In this document: positions 1 through 8,657 of the stretch, in pieces
Layout: every line of letters starts with the position of its first letter
Position numbering within the stretch: position 1 is the stretch's first letter
Virus record (IMG/VR): IMGVR_UViG_3300037584_001076
Span: 1 to 25,814 of that record
Length of the DNA: 25,814 nucleotides
Direction: 5' to 3' (one strand)
Source: a virus
The notes under the pieces: model-generated
Databases searched by the model: none
What the model was told of the DNA's origin: nothing
The model's input: the letters and a program-made list of their open reading frames with translations, nothing else
Position numbers and translations under genes: made by a program

Positions 1-1746
1 TACCTCAAGGTCGTCGGCGCTTGCTAGTTCAAGACCCCCGTGAAAAAGCTTGAATCTCTCATCTTGTACGGAGTTGTCAGAACCTGTTTCTGTTCCCTCC
101 GGGAACGGCTTGAACTTTCTGTTGAACTCTATCTTACCCCTTTGGTCTGTGTAGTTCGGGATAATCATCGCTCTTGAGCCCTCTACATTCCACTCAATCT
201 CCACCTCCCCTGCAACACCATAGCCATCTTGAGGAATCTGATTCATGTTTAGCACAACCTCAATCCTGTTGGCATCACCCATACCCCAAGCCATATTTGG
301 CTCGACGGTTCCGCCCTCGCCGGTGTCGCCTTTGGATGTAATAGCCCAAGGGACTCGCTGAGTGTCACCGTCAAATATCTCTCCCTCGAAACTGTCTGCG
401 CTGCCGTCTTTTTCTCTTACAAAGTATCCGCCTAAATTTTGAACTTGCCCAAGGTTATTGCCTGCCGCAAGGTTGTCGCCTACACCGGGCTCTACGTGCA
501 GGAAAGGAGAGTACTGTGTTTTGTGAGTGAACAAAGACCTGTATGCGTATTCTGTTTCCTCTAGCTGATTTGTTACTGTGACGCCAGCTCCCGGACTGTT
601 GGCTGGCAGCTCTTCAATGCCCGCCTGCACAGGGAACGAATGAGACGTAAGGTTGCTTCCCTTAATAGAAGCTGGCCAAGTGGTGGCGTCATACCCGTCG
701 ACATAGTTGCCCATGAACAACCTGTTCTCTGAAACGCACAAAGATTTCGCCTGATAAGGAACGTTATCAAACATCTTGTTTACCTCTGCATCACCTACAA
801 TTCTGTAGGCTTTAGAGTTGGTAAAAAATGAGCTTGACCCGAAGGATGTGTAGTCGGTGGGTCTTTCATCAAAGACCTGCCAAGCGCCAGTGTTTCCACT
901 CCTAGCAAGAAATCTAACTGCCTTAATGTCTCCGTCCAAACAGTCCCCACCACTGGCGTCGTTGAGGGCCCTAGCCTTATTTACCTCCACGTTAATCGCA
1001 TCAAACTGCGTTAAGTACAGGTCCGTCATTGTACCCGTAGGATTAAAGTGGTCCTCGTAGTACGACAGCTTGGAGTAAGGTCCGATAGCGGAAACCTCCC
1101 CGTCTACATAAACGTACTGCGCGGCAAACTGAAAGACGTTGTCCACGATTCTGTTTACCACAGTCTCATCTTCCCCAGCCTGAACAAACTCAAAGGTAGG
1201 CGGGCGCATGGGTGGCCTCTTACATACCGTGATTGCATTGGATGCGCCGACGACATTGTTAATGGATGCATCGTAAGAGCCGGAAAGCAATCTGCTGACG
1301 TTAACCTTTCTTGGCTCGTTGAAGTTGTCTGTGAAGTAAAGCAGGATGTCTCCGTTGCCCATCTTCACAACCTCACTTTGGATGTGAGAGTTTTTTTGGA
1401 AGTTCAACACTTCACCTTGATACAGCTTCACGTAGTGATGCTCCGCTGTATCGTACATGTAGATTCCGTGCTTGTCGCTGCTGTTCCACAGGTAATAGAA
1501 AACCACACCACCTGCGTCGTAATTTACGCTAGAGATAATATGATTTTGGCCCACGGATGGAACCGTGTCACTCGAGCCTTTGGCAGGGGCTTCTCTGTTT
1601 CCCTGAGCTTGCTTGATGACACCAGCATCTTCTTCGTCGGCTACGGAGATGTCAATGTTCAGGTTGTCAGTCATTTGGACAGCCTGCACCAAGCGCTCAT
1701 CGTCATCCATGTTCAGATAACGAGGTGTCAGTTTATCAATAGCCAT
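1..1746 (-). CDS. Large virion protein, probable tail nozzle/muzzle (partial, cut by left edge)
   Basis: The reading frame is open from the ATG at 1746 to position 1, giving at least 582 residues without a stop. The C-terminus lies outside the window. The N-terminus (MAIDKLTPRYLNMDDDERLV, followed by a TDNLNI and AGVIKQAQGN stretch) has the layout seen in podoviral nozzle proteins such as T7 gp12 relatives: a short lead, an acidic decision segment, a 'list of variables' strand, then a Gly/Asn-rich turn into beta-rich sequence. The rest is rich in beta-type segments and aromatic residues, with no membrane segment or signal peptide. The start codon shares one base with the stop of the upstream adaptor-like gene (TGATG), suggesting coupled translation. 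Its place after two ring-like proteins fits a distal tail tube part. Function is inferred from context and pattern; a large structural protein of another kind is possible. Confidence 0.6.
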   Translation of the reverse strand, partial: MAIDKLTPRYLNMDDDERLVQAVQMTDNLNIDISVADEEDAGVIKQAQGNREAPAKGSSDTVPSVGQNHIISSVNYDAGGVVFYYLWNSSDKHGIYMYDTAEHHYVKLYQGEVLNFQKNSHIQSEVVKMGNGDILLYFTDNFNEPRKVNVSRLLSGSYDASINNVVGASNAITVCKRPPMRPPTFEFVQAGEDETVVNRIVDNVFQFAAQYVYVDGEVSAIGPYSKLSYYEDHFNPTGTMTDLYLTQFDAINVEVNKARALNDASGGDCLDGDIKAVRFLARSGNTGAWQVFDERPTDYTSFGSSSFFTNSKAYRIVGDAEVNKMFDNVPYQAKSLCVSENRLFMGNYVDGYDATTWPASIKGSNLTSHSFPVQAGIEELPANSPGAGVTVTNQLEETEYAYRSLFTHKTQYSPFLHVEPGVGDNLAAGNNLGQVQNLGGYFVREKDGSADSFEGEIFDGDTQRVPWAITSKGDTGEGGTVEPNMAWGMGDANRIEVVLNMNQIPQDGYGVAGEVEIEWNVEGSRAMIIPNYTDQRGKIEFNRKFKPFPEGTETGSDNSVQDERFKLFHGGLELASADDLEV

Positions 1747-2543
1747 CAGTACTTGGGCGCTTGCTTAAAGTTCTTACGAATCACGCGCATAGCCTCATCC
1801 TTATTGAATGTCTTGAGGCGGGCATTGGCCTTGCGTCTTTCGTTGTAGTATTCCTGCCTAGCGCGAGACTTCTCTACGTTAGGCACACTTCTTTTGCGCT
1901 CAATGATTTTGTAGTACATGTAAGAGCGCAGTGCCTCCTCGGCTTCGATAGGAACCTGTGGGTTCTTAGCCCGAGCTTCGTCTGCCACATACTCTACAAC
2001 AATCACACCAGTAGTTCCGGAGTCAGTCTCAATTCTGTTTTGGTCTCTGTTGAGTCTGTACTCACCTGCGTAGATGCCGCCACCCATGCCGTAGGTTCTA
2101 CCCGTAGCTTGGTTGTAGGCGTAGTTGTTAAAGATAAGCGCCTCCTCTTCACCGAGGATACCGCCACCGCTTCCGGTTGTGTCGTCCACTCTGTCAAAGA
2201 ACCCGTCACTATCACTGTCTACAGGGTCGGTTACATTCGTGTAAGCCTGCGACATGTTGAGGTTTGTGTTGTGTGCGAGTGGGTACACCATCCCGTCTGA
2301 GCCAGCCAAGCCGACACGAGCAATGCTCGCAAAGTCATCAGGCAGCTGGTAGGTCCCGTTGGATTCAGGGGACAGCTTCAACGAGCGCACCTTGCCTGAA
2401 AGGTCAAAGCCAAACTCACGCAGCCCACGCAGGGCTACTGAGCGAAGCATGGGACGAGTAACATTGATAGCGTAGTCATCACCCTCCAAAGAGATGATGA
2501 AGTCGTTGATGATGTCGGATAGTCCTACTAGGTTGTGTGCCAT
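1746..2543 (-). CDS. Head-tail adaptor / tail ring protein (265 aa)
   Basis: This 265-aa protein starts with a helical segment (residues 1-55), followed by a strand with the pattern YQLPDDFASIARVGL at about 63-77, which resembles the LP-D/P-hydrophobic strand of podoviral adaptor proteins (T7 gp11 and P22 gp4 groups, crAss ring proteins). A central insert near 107-119 carries the acidic loop DSDSDGFFDRVD, which looks like a calcium-binding loop, followed by Gly-rich turns. The C-terminal 60 residues are helical and very basic, with many Arg and Lys. It sits between another ring-like protein (4 nt upstream) and the nozzle-like gene, to which it is joined by TGATG. The role at the portal-tail junction is inferred from order and pattern, not from a search. 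Confidence 0.6.
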   Translation of the reverse strand: MAHNLVGLSDIINDFIISLEGDDYAINVTRPMLRSVALRGLREFGFDLSGKVRSLKLSPESNGTYQLPDDFASIARVGLAGSDGMVYPLAHNTNLNMSQAYTNVTDPVDSDSDGFFDRVDDTTGSGGGILGEEEALIFNNYAYNQATGRTYGMGGGIYAGEYRLNRDQNRIETDSGTTGVIVVEYVADEARAKNPQVPIEAEEALRSYMYYKIIERKRSVPNVEKSRARQEYYNERRKANARLKTFNKDEAMRVIRKNFKQAPKY

Positions 2544-2546
2544 CTG

Positions 2547-3392
2547 TTACACTCTTTGTTCTTTAACATCCTCCTGAGCTCCGTGCTGGTACACCTCCTT
2601 GTCCTTGAGATTGACACCAATCAGCTTTGCCATCTCAATCACCAAGTCCATGACGTAGTGGTCAGGCAGCTCAAAGTCCCTGCTGGTTGAAGGGTTGTAC
2701 ACCTCTTTGTTGTTTGTAAGAGTAATACCAATCTTAGGCATCGAAGCGTCGAGCGCACCTGCAGTAGTGAGAGAAGCTGGGTTCTTGTAGTACACAAGGT
2801 CGACCCCGATTTCGTTTGCCGTTCCAGCGGATGACATGTCCTTGTTCAGAACCAAGTCATGAGGGTACAGCTCGAGCGTAAGCCCTGTGATGTAGCACGC
2901 AGGGAAGTCCTTGGTTGGTCTAGACAGCGTGCTTGACAGGATTGCTTGAAGCTTGTTTGCATCCTCAATGACCTCCACAGGAATTACCTCTGCATTGGTT
3001 GAGGCATTGACAGACGCGCTTTCAGACGGAGATGAGATGCCCGTAGCAGCTGGCTCGTAGTTTACCTCGATGATTCTGTTGAAGTTGGTCGGTAGGTTCA
3101 AAGATGTCTTGAGCCTTGGGTATGTAGTGTCCGGTGCTTCATCAAGCTGCACCCTAGTGACAAACCTTCCCAAGTCCTGCTTGAGTCCACGGATACGAGA
3201 CTCGGATAGCCCGGGGTCTAGGAGACGCAGGCGCTGAGCCTGAGCCCGCTCCAGCTCCAAGAAGATATTGTTGAATACCTTCTGCTGTGCGACAGCTGCA
3301 AACTGGTTGAATACTGCAGGGGTGACGAACCCTCTCTCGTCCTTGTTTGCTAGTCCCTGAAGCGTTGTATAGACCTCTCGTACGCTCGCCAT
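2547..3392 (-). CDS. Structural protein, probable neck/ring component (281 aa)
   Basis: An in-frame start 11 codons further upstream exists, but it lies inside the promoter-like element at 3412-3420. The better start is the ATG at 3392, giving a protein that begins MASVREVYTTLQGLANKD. The first 100 residues are helical with regularly spaced Arg/Lys. Residues 95-290 are mixed, with beta-type segments around an LNLPTNFNRIIEV strand, the LP-x-x-F pattern of adaptor proteins. No catalytic motif is visible. It is the first gene after an intrinsic terminator and may have its own promoter; it is followed after 4 nt by the 265-aa adaptor-like gene. A ring or neck role is inferred from the neighbours and fits the two consecutive ring proteins of crAss-like and T7-like tails. 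Confidence 0.55.
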   Translation of the reverse strand: MASVREVYTTLQGLANKDERGFVTPAVFNQFAAVAQQKVFNNIFLELERAQAQRLRLLDPGLSESRIRGLKQDLGRFVTRVQLDEAPDTTYPRLKTSLNLPTNFNRIIEVNYEPAATGISSPSESASVNASTNAEVIPVEVIEDANKLQAILSSTLSRPTKDFPACYITGLTLELYPHDLVLNKDMSSAGTANEIGVDLVYYKNPASLTTAGALDASMPKIGITLTNNKEVYNPSTSRDFELPDHYVMDLVIEMAKLIGVNLKDKEVYQHGAQEDVKEQRV

Positions 3393-3411
3393 GGTGTTGT
3401 AATTACTATCA

Positions 3412-3420
3412 GCAAATATA
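3412..3420 (-). promoter_or_regulatory. Promoter-like element TATATTTGC upstream of the 281-aa gene
   Basis: The - strand reads TATATTTGC, an exact match to the Bacteroidota -7 box TAnnTTTG. It lies 19 nt before the ATG at 3392. It is part of a 16-base string (TTTTGTTTATATTTGC) repeated exactly at 11847-11862. No good -33 box is seen: that position falls in the terminator hairpin at 3430-3449. Promoter activity is inferred from repetition and placement. Confidence 0.5.
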
Positions 3421-3449
3421 AACAAAAAAGGGCCGCCCGAAGGCAGCCC
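3421..3449 (-). terminator. Intrinsic terminator after the 286-aa gene
   Basis: On the - strand an 8-bp stem (GGGCTGCC with GGCGGCCC, one U-G pair) closes a UUCG tetraloop and is followed at once by TTTTTTGTT. On the + strand the same position would be a C-A mismatch and no T-run follows the hairpin, so it is directional. It lies 20 nt after the stop of the gene at 3470-4330 and should separate that transcript from the ring/nozzle genes downstream. Confidence 0.85.
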
Positions 3450-3469
3450 CTTTCCGCTAGGGTTATAGG

Positions 3470-4330
3470 TTAGGCAATCTCCGAGAGTTGCCGTTCGATT
3501 TCGGACAAGACGGTAGCGCCCTTGTCGGTCATGCAGAATCGAGTGAGTACATCGACTTCGTTCTGCCCAACAGGCACGCCGACTACGATTGCACCGCTGT
3601 CAAACCACGTTACAGCACCGCCCTTGAATCTGACAATCTGAAAGTCAAAGGCCTGCATCACAGTGACGCGGGTCTGAACGACTGGGTTGTCAAAGAGGTC
3701 GATGAACTCTTGTGGCTTGCGCTTAGCAGCCAACACAAGCTCTCTCTTAATGGCCAAGTTGTCTTGGTCTGTATTGATATTCAGTGCGATAGCTACAGGC
3801 AGCAAGTCCGTGAGGCTGCGAGTCTTAATCATCTGGATGGCATCGGTAACCAAGAAGTCCATGTCAACAGACTCCTGAATCTTTGTCTCCGTGTCGAGGA
3901 GATGGAAAGAGCTGCCACCGTTGGCCCTGTTCTCAGGGTGAGCTGCGAGGAACTCACGCAGGTTGGGCTTGGTATAAGGCACAGCCAATCCGTTATTGCG
4001 GAAGATTACCTGCGACCTTGTAGCAGAAGGAGACTGCTCGTCGACATAGATAGATGGCTCACCAGCACAGTATCTAATTTGACGAATCTTTCCAGACTCT
4101 TCGTCAAAGATGTTGATGTTGCTGTTGGAAAGCTTAAAGTAGATGCCCCCCATAATAGAGCTGTAGAACTGAGTCTCCTTGCTCTTGTCCTTGAGGTTTC
4201 TTTTGATTTTCGGCTTCTTAGCAGCGGGAGCTTGAGGGATTTCTGTTACCTGTTCCTCAACGACAGGCTTTGCCGCAGCCTTGGGCGCGGACTTCTTAGC
4301 GGGTTTCCGCTGGATAGTTTCTGTAGACAT
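3470..4330 (-). CDS. Unrecognised phage protein with Lys/Ala-rich N-terminus (286 aa)
   Basis: I do not recognise a family. Residues 1-50 are a low-complexity tail rich in Lys, Ala, Pro and Glu (KPAKKSAPKAAAKPVVEE), probably disordered. The folded part, about 50-286, begins with beta-type segments and an acidic turn. It ends in helices with a short acidic/Asn-rich stretch (ALNINTDQDNLAIKREL) and a beta hairpin near 235-255. No transmembrane segment or signal peptide is seen. It lies between the 239-aa structural gene and an intrinsic terminator, so it closes the capsid transcription unit. A virion or assembly role follows from position only. It could instead be a DNA- or RNA-binding protein, given the basic tail. 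Confidence 0.7.
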   Translation of the reverse strand: MSTETIQRKPAKKSAPKAAAKPVVEEQVTEIPQAPAAKKPKIKRNLKDKSKETQFYSSIMGGIYFKLSNSNINIFDEESGKIRQIRYCAGEPSIYVDEQSPSATRSQVIFRNNGLAVPYTKPNLREFLAAHPENRANGGSSFHLLDTETKIQESVDMDFLVTDAIQMIKTRSLTDLLPVAIALNINTDQDNLAIKRELVLAAKRKPQEFIDLFDNPVVQTRVTVMQAFDFQIVRFKGGAVTWFDSGAIVVGVPVGQNEVDVLTRFCMTDKGATVLSEIERQLSEIA

Positions 4331-4359
4331 GATTAAAAGAAATTAAAGTCAAACGAGTA

Positions 4360-4393
4360 GTAAGTGGGAGGAGGCCTTTCCCCCTCCCCTTAC
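4360..4393 (-). other. Long stem-loop between structural genes
   Basis: GTAAG-T-GGGAGG at 4360-4371 pairs with CCTCCC-CTTAC at 4383-4393, making 11 base pairs with a single bulged T and an 11-nt loop. On the - strand it follows the stop of the 239-aa gene (4411) and precedes the ATG at 4330. No T-run follows directly, so it is a weak terminator at most. It could protect mRNA ends, tuning the supply of the genes upstream. Confidence 0.55.
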
Positions 4394-4410
4394 CGTAGGT
4401 TAATCAGCTA

Positions 4411-5130
4411 TTAGCCGAATGAGTTGGCCAAAGTGCCGCTACCAAGGATTGAACCTGTAGCGTAAACTTTAGCAACTTCACCGTAGTACAATCTGATACG
4501 TCCTCCCTCGAGACCACCCTTGGTGGTGGCGTTCAAGGTAATAACGGTATCAGTGCCGTCAGAGTGGAACTGAACGGTTGAGCCGTCGGCTTTTGAAAGC
4601 GTCAAGCAACCCTTGTAGTCATCAGCTGCATTCAACGTAATCGAAATCACGTTGGAACTAGTCTGGCTTGTTCCGACAACGAAGTCGAAGAACTGACCAA
4701 CTGCTGCAGCATCGCACTGAGGCATGGTAATAGCGCATCCGTCTCTGTCAAGCACCACCAAGCTTCCGGACTCTGAGTCGAGCAGGGTTCTGGTAGCAGT
4801 GGAGACATTGATGACTTTTTGCTCATTCACAACAGGCGTGCCGTCCAACGACGCCGCGATAGCTGAGACATCAGAGATGCCAGCAAAGTCGAGGTTCGGG
4901 CCGTCGAGGGTAACCGTGCGTTCGCTTTTGATGAGCTGCAACAGGTCGTTAGCAACAGCATGCTCCTTGGTTGCAGTGCAAGTCAATGCGATAGAGTCAC
5001 GGGTTGGTGTATCCCCTGAGTCTACTGTAGCAAAGTTTGCAGTCACCAATTCAGCAGCAATGTTCATTGACTCGAATGCAACTGGATTGAAGATTGCCCC
5101 TGCGTTAGAGGCGGTCTTTACGATAATCAT
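4411..5130 (-). CDS. Beta-rich small virion protein, possible decoration or fibre (239 aa)
   Basis: The 239-aa product is rich in Ala, Ser, Thr and Val, with few Lys and Arg, and alternates short beta-type segments throughout (for example VINVSTATRTLLDSESGS and SLVVLDRDGCAITMPQ). The middle third resembles the 'GSLVVLDRDGCAITMP' type of bacteriophage surface proteins, with two Cys in DRDGCA and QCDAAA, one in CTAT and one in KGCLT. The C-terminus is Gly-rich. It follows the capsid gene by 27 nt on the same strand and ends before the stem-loop at 4360. Composition and position fit a capsid decoration or head-fibre protein; this is an inference. Confidence 0.55.
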   Translation of the reverse strand: MIIVKTASNAGAIFNPVAFESMNIAAELVTANFATVDSGDTPTRDSIALTCTATKEHAVANDLLQLIKSERTVTLDGPNLDFAGISDVSAIAASLDGTPVVNEQKVINVSTATRTLLDSESGSLVVLDRDGCAITMPQCDAAAVGQFFDFVVGTSQTSSNVISITLNAADDYKGCLTLSKADGSTVQFHSDGTDTVITLNATTKGGLEGGRIRLYYGEVAKVYATGSILGSGTLANSFG

Positions 5131-5157
5131 AGTTTCTTAGTGTTTAGAGGTTAACGA

Positions 5158-6600
5158 TTAGGACTTAATCAACACGTGTTGATTTGCAGCACGAGTAACC
5201 AATGCACACTCAGAACGGTAGTTGAATCTAGCCGTGTCCTCAGTCGCATTACGGAATCCGAGGATAGAACCAGTCACCCAGTGCTCCAACTCACGAGAGT
5301 ATCCACCTGCAGCCTTGTAGTTCAACTCCAAAGCAGGAGAGCGGTCACCAGTAGTTGGGTCAGTCACTGTAGCCAATGGGCACATCACACCAGAAACGAG
5401 CTTCTGTTGGATGTCGGCGTCAGCACCCAAGAGAGTTGGGTCGTTCAACAACTTCCAGCTGTGCTTGTGGAACGTGTATCCACCGCGAGAGAATGAAGAG
5501 AAACCGAGCTGTACAGCCATGTCAGGTGAGTTCTGGAACGCACCGTAAGAGGCGGTAACACCAGCGATGCCAGCCTTAGAAGAACCACCACCCTGAGCGA
5601 CCATGTCGTCGAGGAGCAAGTTCTGCTTGGTGTTGGCGTAGATGGCGTACTCAGGAGCAGAGCCCTGCTTGTCAAACTCAGTGATGAGGTCATCCAAGTC
5701 AGTGAATCCACCGTCGTTTCCAATCATGCTAGAGGTAACCAAGCCACGGTCTTCGAGAGCAGTGATGTAACCTTCGTTGCCGCTCATAGTCAATGCTGCT
5801 GCAGCATCGCTGGCAACTTCTTGACCGAACAAGAGAGTCATTTCACGCTTGTCCAAGAAACGCTGGCGGGCATCCATCTCGCCCTTGATGTACCAACGGT
5901 AGTCACCACCTCCGACGTCGATGTAGCCGATGTTGGTAGCCTGTGAACCCGTCACCTCAAAGTTACCCTTGACGATGGCGTAAGGCTTCTGGTAGCGAAC
6001 CACGTTAGACTCAATAAAGCGTCCGGGCTGGTCGCTGCCTTCATCGAATACGTTACCGATGATTGGCATCTCGTGTACAGTGTTTTGAGTAACCTCAACA
6101 GTTGGGTTATTCATGTATGCACACGTGAACTCTGTGCTGTTGTTGGCAGCACCCTCGCTAGTTACAACGAGACGGTCCTTACCGTTGATGAGCAAGATGT
6201 CACCCTCCATTGGAGTGTGAGCACGGATGTCAGCATCAATAGCGGAAGGAGCTGCGTCAGCGACAAAGACCAATGTTTGCCCAGCATCAATAGCTGCAGC
6301 ACCACTTGAATCGTTCTTGGTTGCTGCACGAACCTTTTGGTGCAAACGAGCTTCCTCGTAGTAAGTAACTTTTTCGGCAGAGCCAGCAGCCTTGACGGCT
6401 CCGGTCATACGCAAGAATCCGGTAATGCCCTGATTACCGTAAGTTTTGATGAGCTCGGGGCGTACATCAAGGGCGTTGATAGAGTTCATAAAGTCACCGA
6501 GAGAAGCGTACTTTTCGGGGGTTGCCAAACCAATGTTTGACGCACCACCACCAGTGCTTCCTCCAAGTTGACCATGAACATTAGGCGCAGTAATAGCCAT
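5158..6600 (-). CDS. Major capsid protein (480 aa)
   Basis: This is the best candidate for the shell-forming protein. At 480 aa it has the length usual for crAss-like and related podovirus capsid proteins. The N-terminus is Gly/Ala/Asn-rich (residues 1-30) and leads into LATPEKYASLGDFMNSINAL and a Gly-rich turn; residues 140-200 look like the beta hairpin (E-loop) region. Acidic and aromatic residues are spread evenly and there is no low-complexity tract. It is encoded directly after the proline/glutamate-rich scaffold-like gene (22-nt gap), the order expected for head assembly genes. No delta-domain protease is visible in the window. The identification rests on size, composition and position between scaffold and ring proteins. 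Confidence 0.75.
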   Translation of the reverse strand: MAITAPNVHGQLGGSTGGGASNIGLATPEKYASLGDFMNSINALDVRPELIKTYGNQGITGFLRMTGAVKAAGSAEKVTYYEEARLHQKVRAATKNDSSGAAAIDAGQTLVFVADAAPSAIDADIRAHTPMEGDILLINGKDRLVVTSEGAANNSTEFTCAYMNNPTVEVTQNTVHEMPIIGNVFDEGSDQPGRFIESNVVRYQKPYAIVKGNFEVTGSQATNIGYIDVGGGDYRWYIKGEMDARQRFLDKREMTLLFGQEVASDAAAALTMSGNEGYITALEDRGLVTSSMIGNDGGFTDLDDLITEFDKQGSAPEYAIYANTKQNLLLDDMVAQGGGSSKAGIAGVTASYGAFQNSPDMAVQLGFSSFSRGGYTFHKHSWKLLNDPTLLGADADIQQKLVSGVMCPLATVTDPTTGDRSPALELNYKAAGGYSRELEHWVTGSILGFRNATEDTARFNYRSECALVTRAANQHVLIKS

Positions 6601-6622
6601 AATTGTTTTCTGTTAGAGAGAG

Positions 6623-7783
6623 TTAAAACTTGAAAGTCATTCCCTTGTCCCCTCCCATGGCAGCTGCGAGCTGGTCAACAATCTTGCTTCTCTGAGCTTC
6701 AGCCGAGGTGTCTACCTGCTGGGACTGTGGAGTCACAGGGGCGACGTTAGAGGCTTGGTGAACTACACGACGCTGGCCATCGCTCATACCCTGTCGGTAC
6801 ACCGCGTTGACAATGTTGTCGATGTTGTCCATCACTGCTCGATGAGAGTTAAGAAGGTCGTAGTCCCAGTTGCCTTCGTCAGAGACGTAGGAATCAAAAA
6901 ACGATTCGAGGTTCGCATTCTTCTCCTTCAAAGTTGACTTGTACTGGTCGGCTAGGCCGTAGGTAAATGTCTTACCCGTGGGCAAATCAAATGAAATGCC
7001 GTCCAGATTGTCAACCTCTTTGGACATGCTTGCGACCCACTGGTCGTCAATAGGGCTCATAAATTCATCTTCGGCGGTTCGATTGGGGTCCGGCGTAGCG
7101 AACGCTTCACGAATCTCCTCAATAGATTGACGAGCCTTGTCGGCTGCCACCTTCAGTTCCACAGCTGATGTAGCGATTTCCTCATCGGTGTACCTGTCCG
7201 TGTCGAGCTTGTACTTATTGTTCATAAGCGTATCAACCTCTTCGGACGTCAGGTTGGGATGTTCCATCTGCATCTGCATACGCACAGCCCTGCCATCATC
7301 CATTTCGGAAGTGTTCAAGGACTGGTACTTATACCAATCGTCAATAGAACGACCCGTCTCGGTGACGAACTCGTTAATAGCTGCGACACTGGGGTCGATG
7401 TCAGCCTTCCTGTTAAACTGCTGGCTTACTTCGTCGAAGCTATCGAACTTCATGTTCAGCCTTTCGCTGAGCTTCTGAAGCGCAATGGCATCTTCGTCGA
7501 TTGCCTGCGGTTGCACAGGTTCTTGTGTCGGAGCTTGTGGCTCCGTGTATTCTTGTCTGAAGACAACTTCTTGAGGTTCAGGCTCCGCTTGTGGAGCGGG
7601 CTCAGGAGTCTCCTGCACGGGCTCGGGAGCTTCTTCCACTACGGGTTGTGTAGCTTGTGGTTCCGAGGGTTCAGGCTCCGGCGAGGGCGCGGGAGCTTCC
7701 TGAGGTGTGTTCAAGAAGTCAGGGGTGTCACTAAGTTTCACTCCCGATGCTTCAGCTGCAACTTCTAATTCGTGCTTAGCCAT
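6623..7783 (-). CDS. Scaffolding protein, probable (386 aa)
   Basis: The 386-aa protein has the expected scaffold layout. Residues 1-95 are a disordered Pro/Glu/Gln tract, with repeats of the type PEPEPSEPQ and EPQEVVF. Residues 95-300 are highly charged helices. The end (about 340-386) carries a helix-turn-helix style tail with SKIVDQLAAAMGG and ends in TFKF, like the capsid-binding tail of internal scaffolds. It has no Cys and no enzyme motif. It precedes the major capsid gene with a 22-nt gap, the usual order. A role as a core or tape-like scaffold is an inference; a capsid-associated internal protein is the main alternative. Confidence 0.7.
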   Translation of the reverse strand: MAKHELEVAAEASGVKLSDTPDFLNTPQEAPAPSPEPEPSEPQATQPVVEEAPEPVQETPEPAPQAEPEPQEVVFRQEYTEPQAPTQEPVQPQAIDEDAIALQKLSERLNMKFDSFDEVSQQFNRKADIDPSVAAINEFVTETGRSIDDWYKYQSLNTSEMDDGRAVRMQMQMEHPNLTSEEVDTLMNNKYKLDTDRYTDEEIATSAVELKVAADKARQSIEEIREAFATPDPNRTAEDEFMSPIDDQWVASMSKEVDNLDGISFDLPTGKTFTYGLADQYKSTLKEKNANLESFFDSYVSDEGNWDYDLLNSHRAVMDNIDNIVNAVYRQGMSDGQRRVVHQASNVAPVTPQSQQVDTSAEAQRSKIVDQLAAAMGGDKGMTFKF

Positions 7784-7807
7784 TTAATTGAATTTGGTGA
7801 ATGTTAA

Positions 7808-8647
7808 TTACGAGTGCCGTCCTGAACCTGCAGACTTCTTGTTGCTTGCAGTGAATCTCACGTTTTGGTTGTATGGTGAGAACTCCAAGCTAGGCTTGTC
7901 TTGGCAGTAAAGGATGGCGTAGTGTGTGTCGGCGGCTTGGGGTGTGAAGTGAGTAATCTCACCGTACACCACCTGACCGTCTGGGTAGTCGATTGCCCGC
8001 TCTCTAGTACCCGCCACGTTGTTCATTCTGAACGTAGCTGGGGTGGTGCGAGCGTCATCTGTACCCGCGTCGACGTCGTCAACGCCAAGCATCTCCACGC
8101 AGAAAGCGGGAGCAAATGGCAAGACGGTCACGAAAATCTTGTTGAGGTCATTGGTTCGGTGAACCCTGTCCGCGAGCTCTGCGCCGAGGTCAGAGTCACC
8201 AAACAAGTTGCCGGGCGCATCTGCAGCAAGGTAAAGCACGCAGTCATTGGTGTTTTCAATCGCGGCTTCAACAAGAGTGTAGCTGCCGTTGTACTGAGGA
8301 AACTCCGCAGAATCAACGACTACTTTGGTCCCCTTCAACAGACAGTTGGCGGAGTACGTGGCCTCCTCTCCGTACATGTTGACAATTTTTAATGGGGAGA
8401 CGTTGGTTGTTCCAATCTTAACTTTGTAGTAGTCGTTGGAGCTGTCGTAAACCCAGCCTCTTGTGTCGTCTGGAATCATAGCAACAGTCTCGTTCTTCAA
8501 AACCATTCCGGCCTCAAAGTCCTTTTCTCCGTCAGTGGCGCCGCGCAAGATTACTGTTTGCGTTCCGCCCGTGAGCATGCGGTTTGTCAGCACATCTCTT
8601 CCGAGATTCTTAGCGCCGTTTCTTACGTTGTGTCTTTGAAATCCCAT
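7808..8647 (-). CDS. Structural protein of unknown role (279 aa)
   Basis: The 279-aa protein starts with a basic segment (MGFQRHNVRNGAKNLGRDVL). From residue 30 on it is mixed beta-type with many Asp/Asn turns, and it ends in a Ser/Gly/Lys tail. It has two Cys near 103 and 135 and others near 180, and no recognised enzyme motif. It is encoded between the 130-aa small virion protein (10-nt gap) and the scaffold (24-nt gap), in the head gene cluster. I cannot name a family. Placement suggests a head vertex, head-completion or auxiliary capsid role. Confidence 0.55.
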   Translation of the reverse strand: MGFQRHNVRNGAKNLGRDVLTNRMLTGGTQTVILRGATDGEKDFEAGMVLKNETVAMIPDDTRGWVYDSSNDYYKVKIGTTNVSPLKIVNMYGEEATYSANCLLKGTKVVVDSAEFPQYNGSYTLVEAAIENTNDCVLYLAADAPGNLFGDSDLGAELADRVHRTNDLNKIFVTVLPFAPAFCVEMLGVDDVDAGTDDARTTPATFRMNNVAGTRERAIDYPDGQVVYGEITHFTPQAADTHYAILYCQDKPSLEFSPYNQNVRFTASNKKSAGSGRHS

Positions 8648-8657
8648 GTCTTATCTA

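Noticed and set aside
1048-1848. 266-aa open frame on the + strand opposite the nozzle-like gene
   Set aside because: It is a shadow: the - strand frame is open over the whole stretch and has structured protein composition, while the + product is Val/Leu/His-rich with no sensible motif. Similar + strand frames at 3488 and 10626 were rejected for the same reason.
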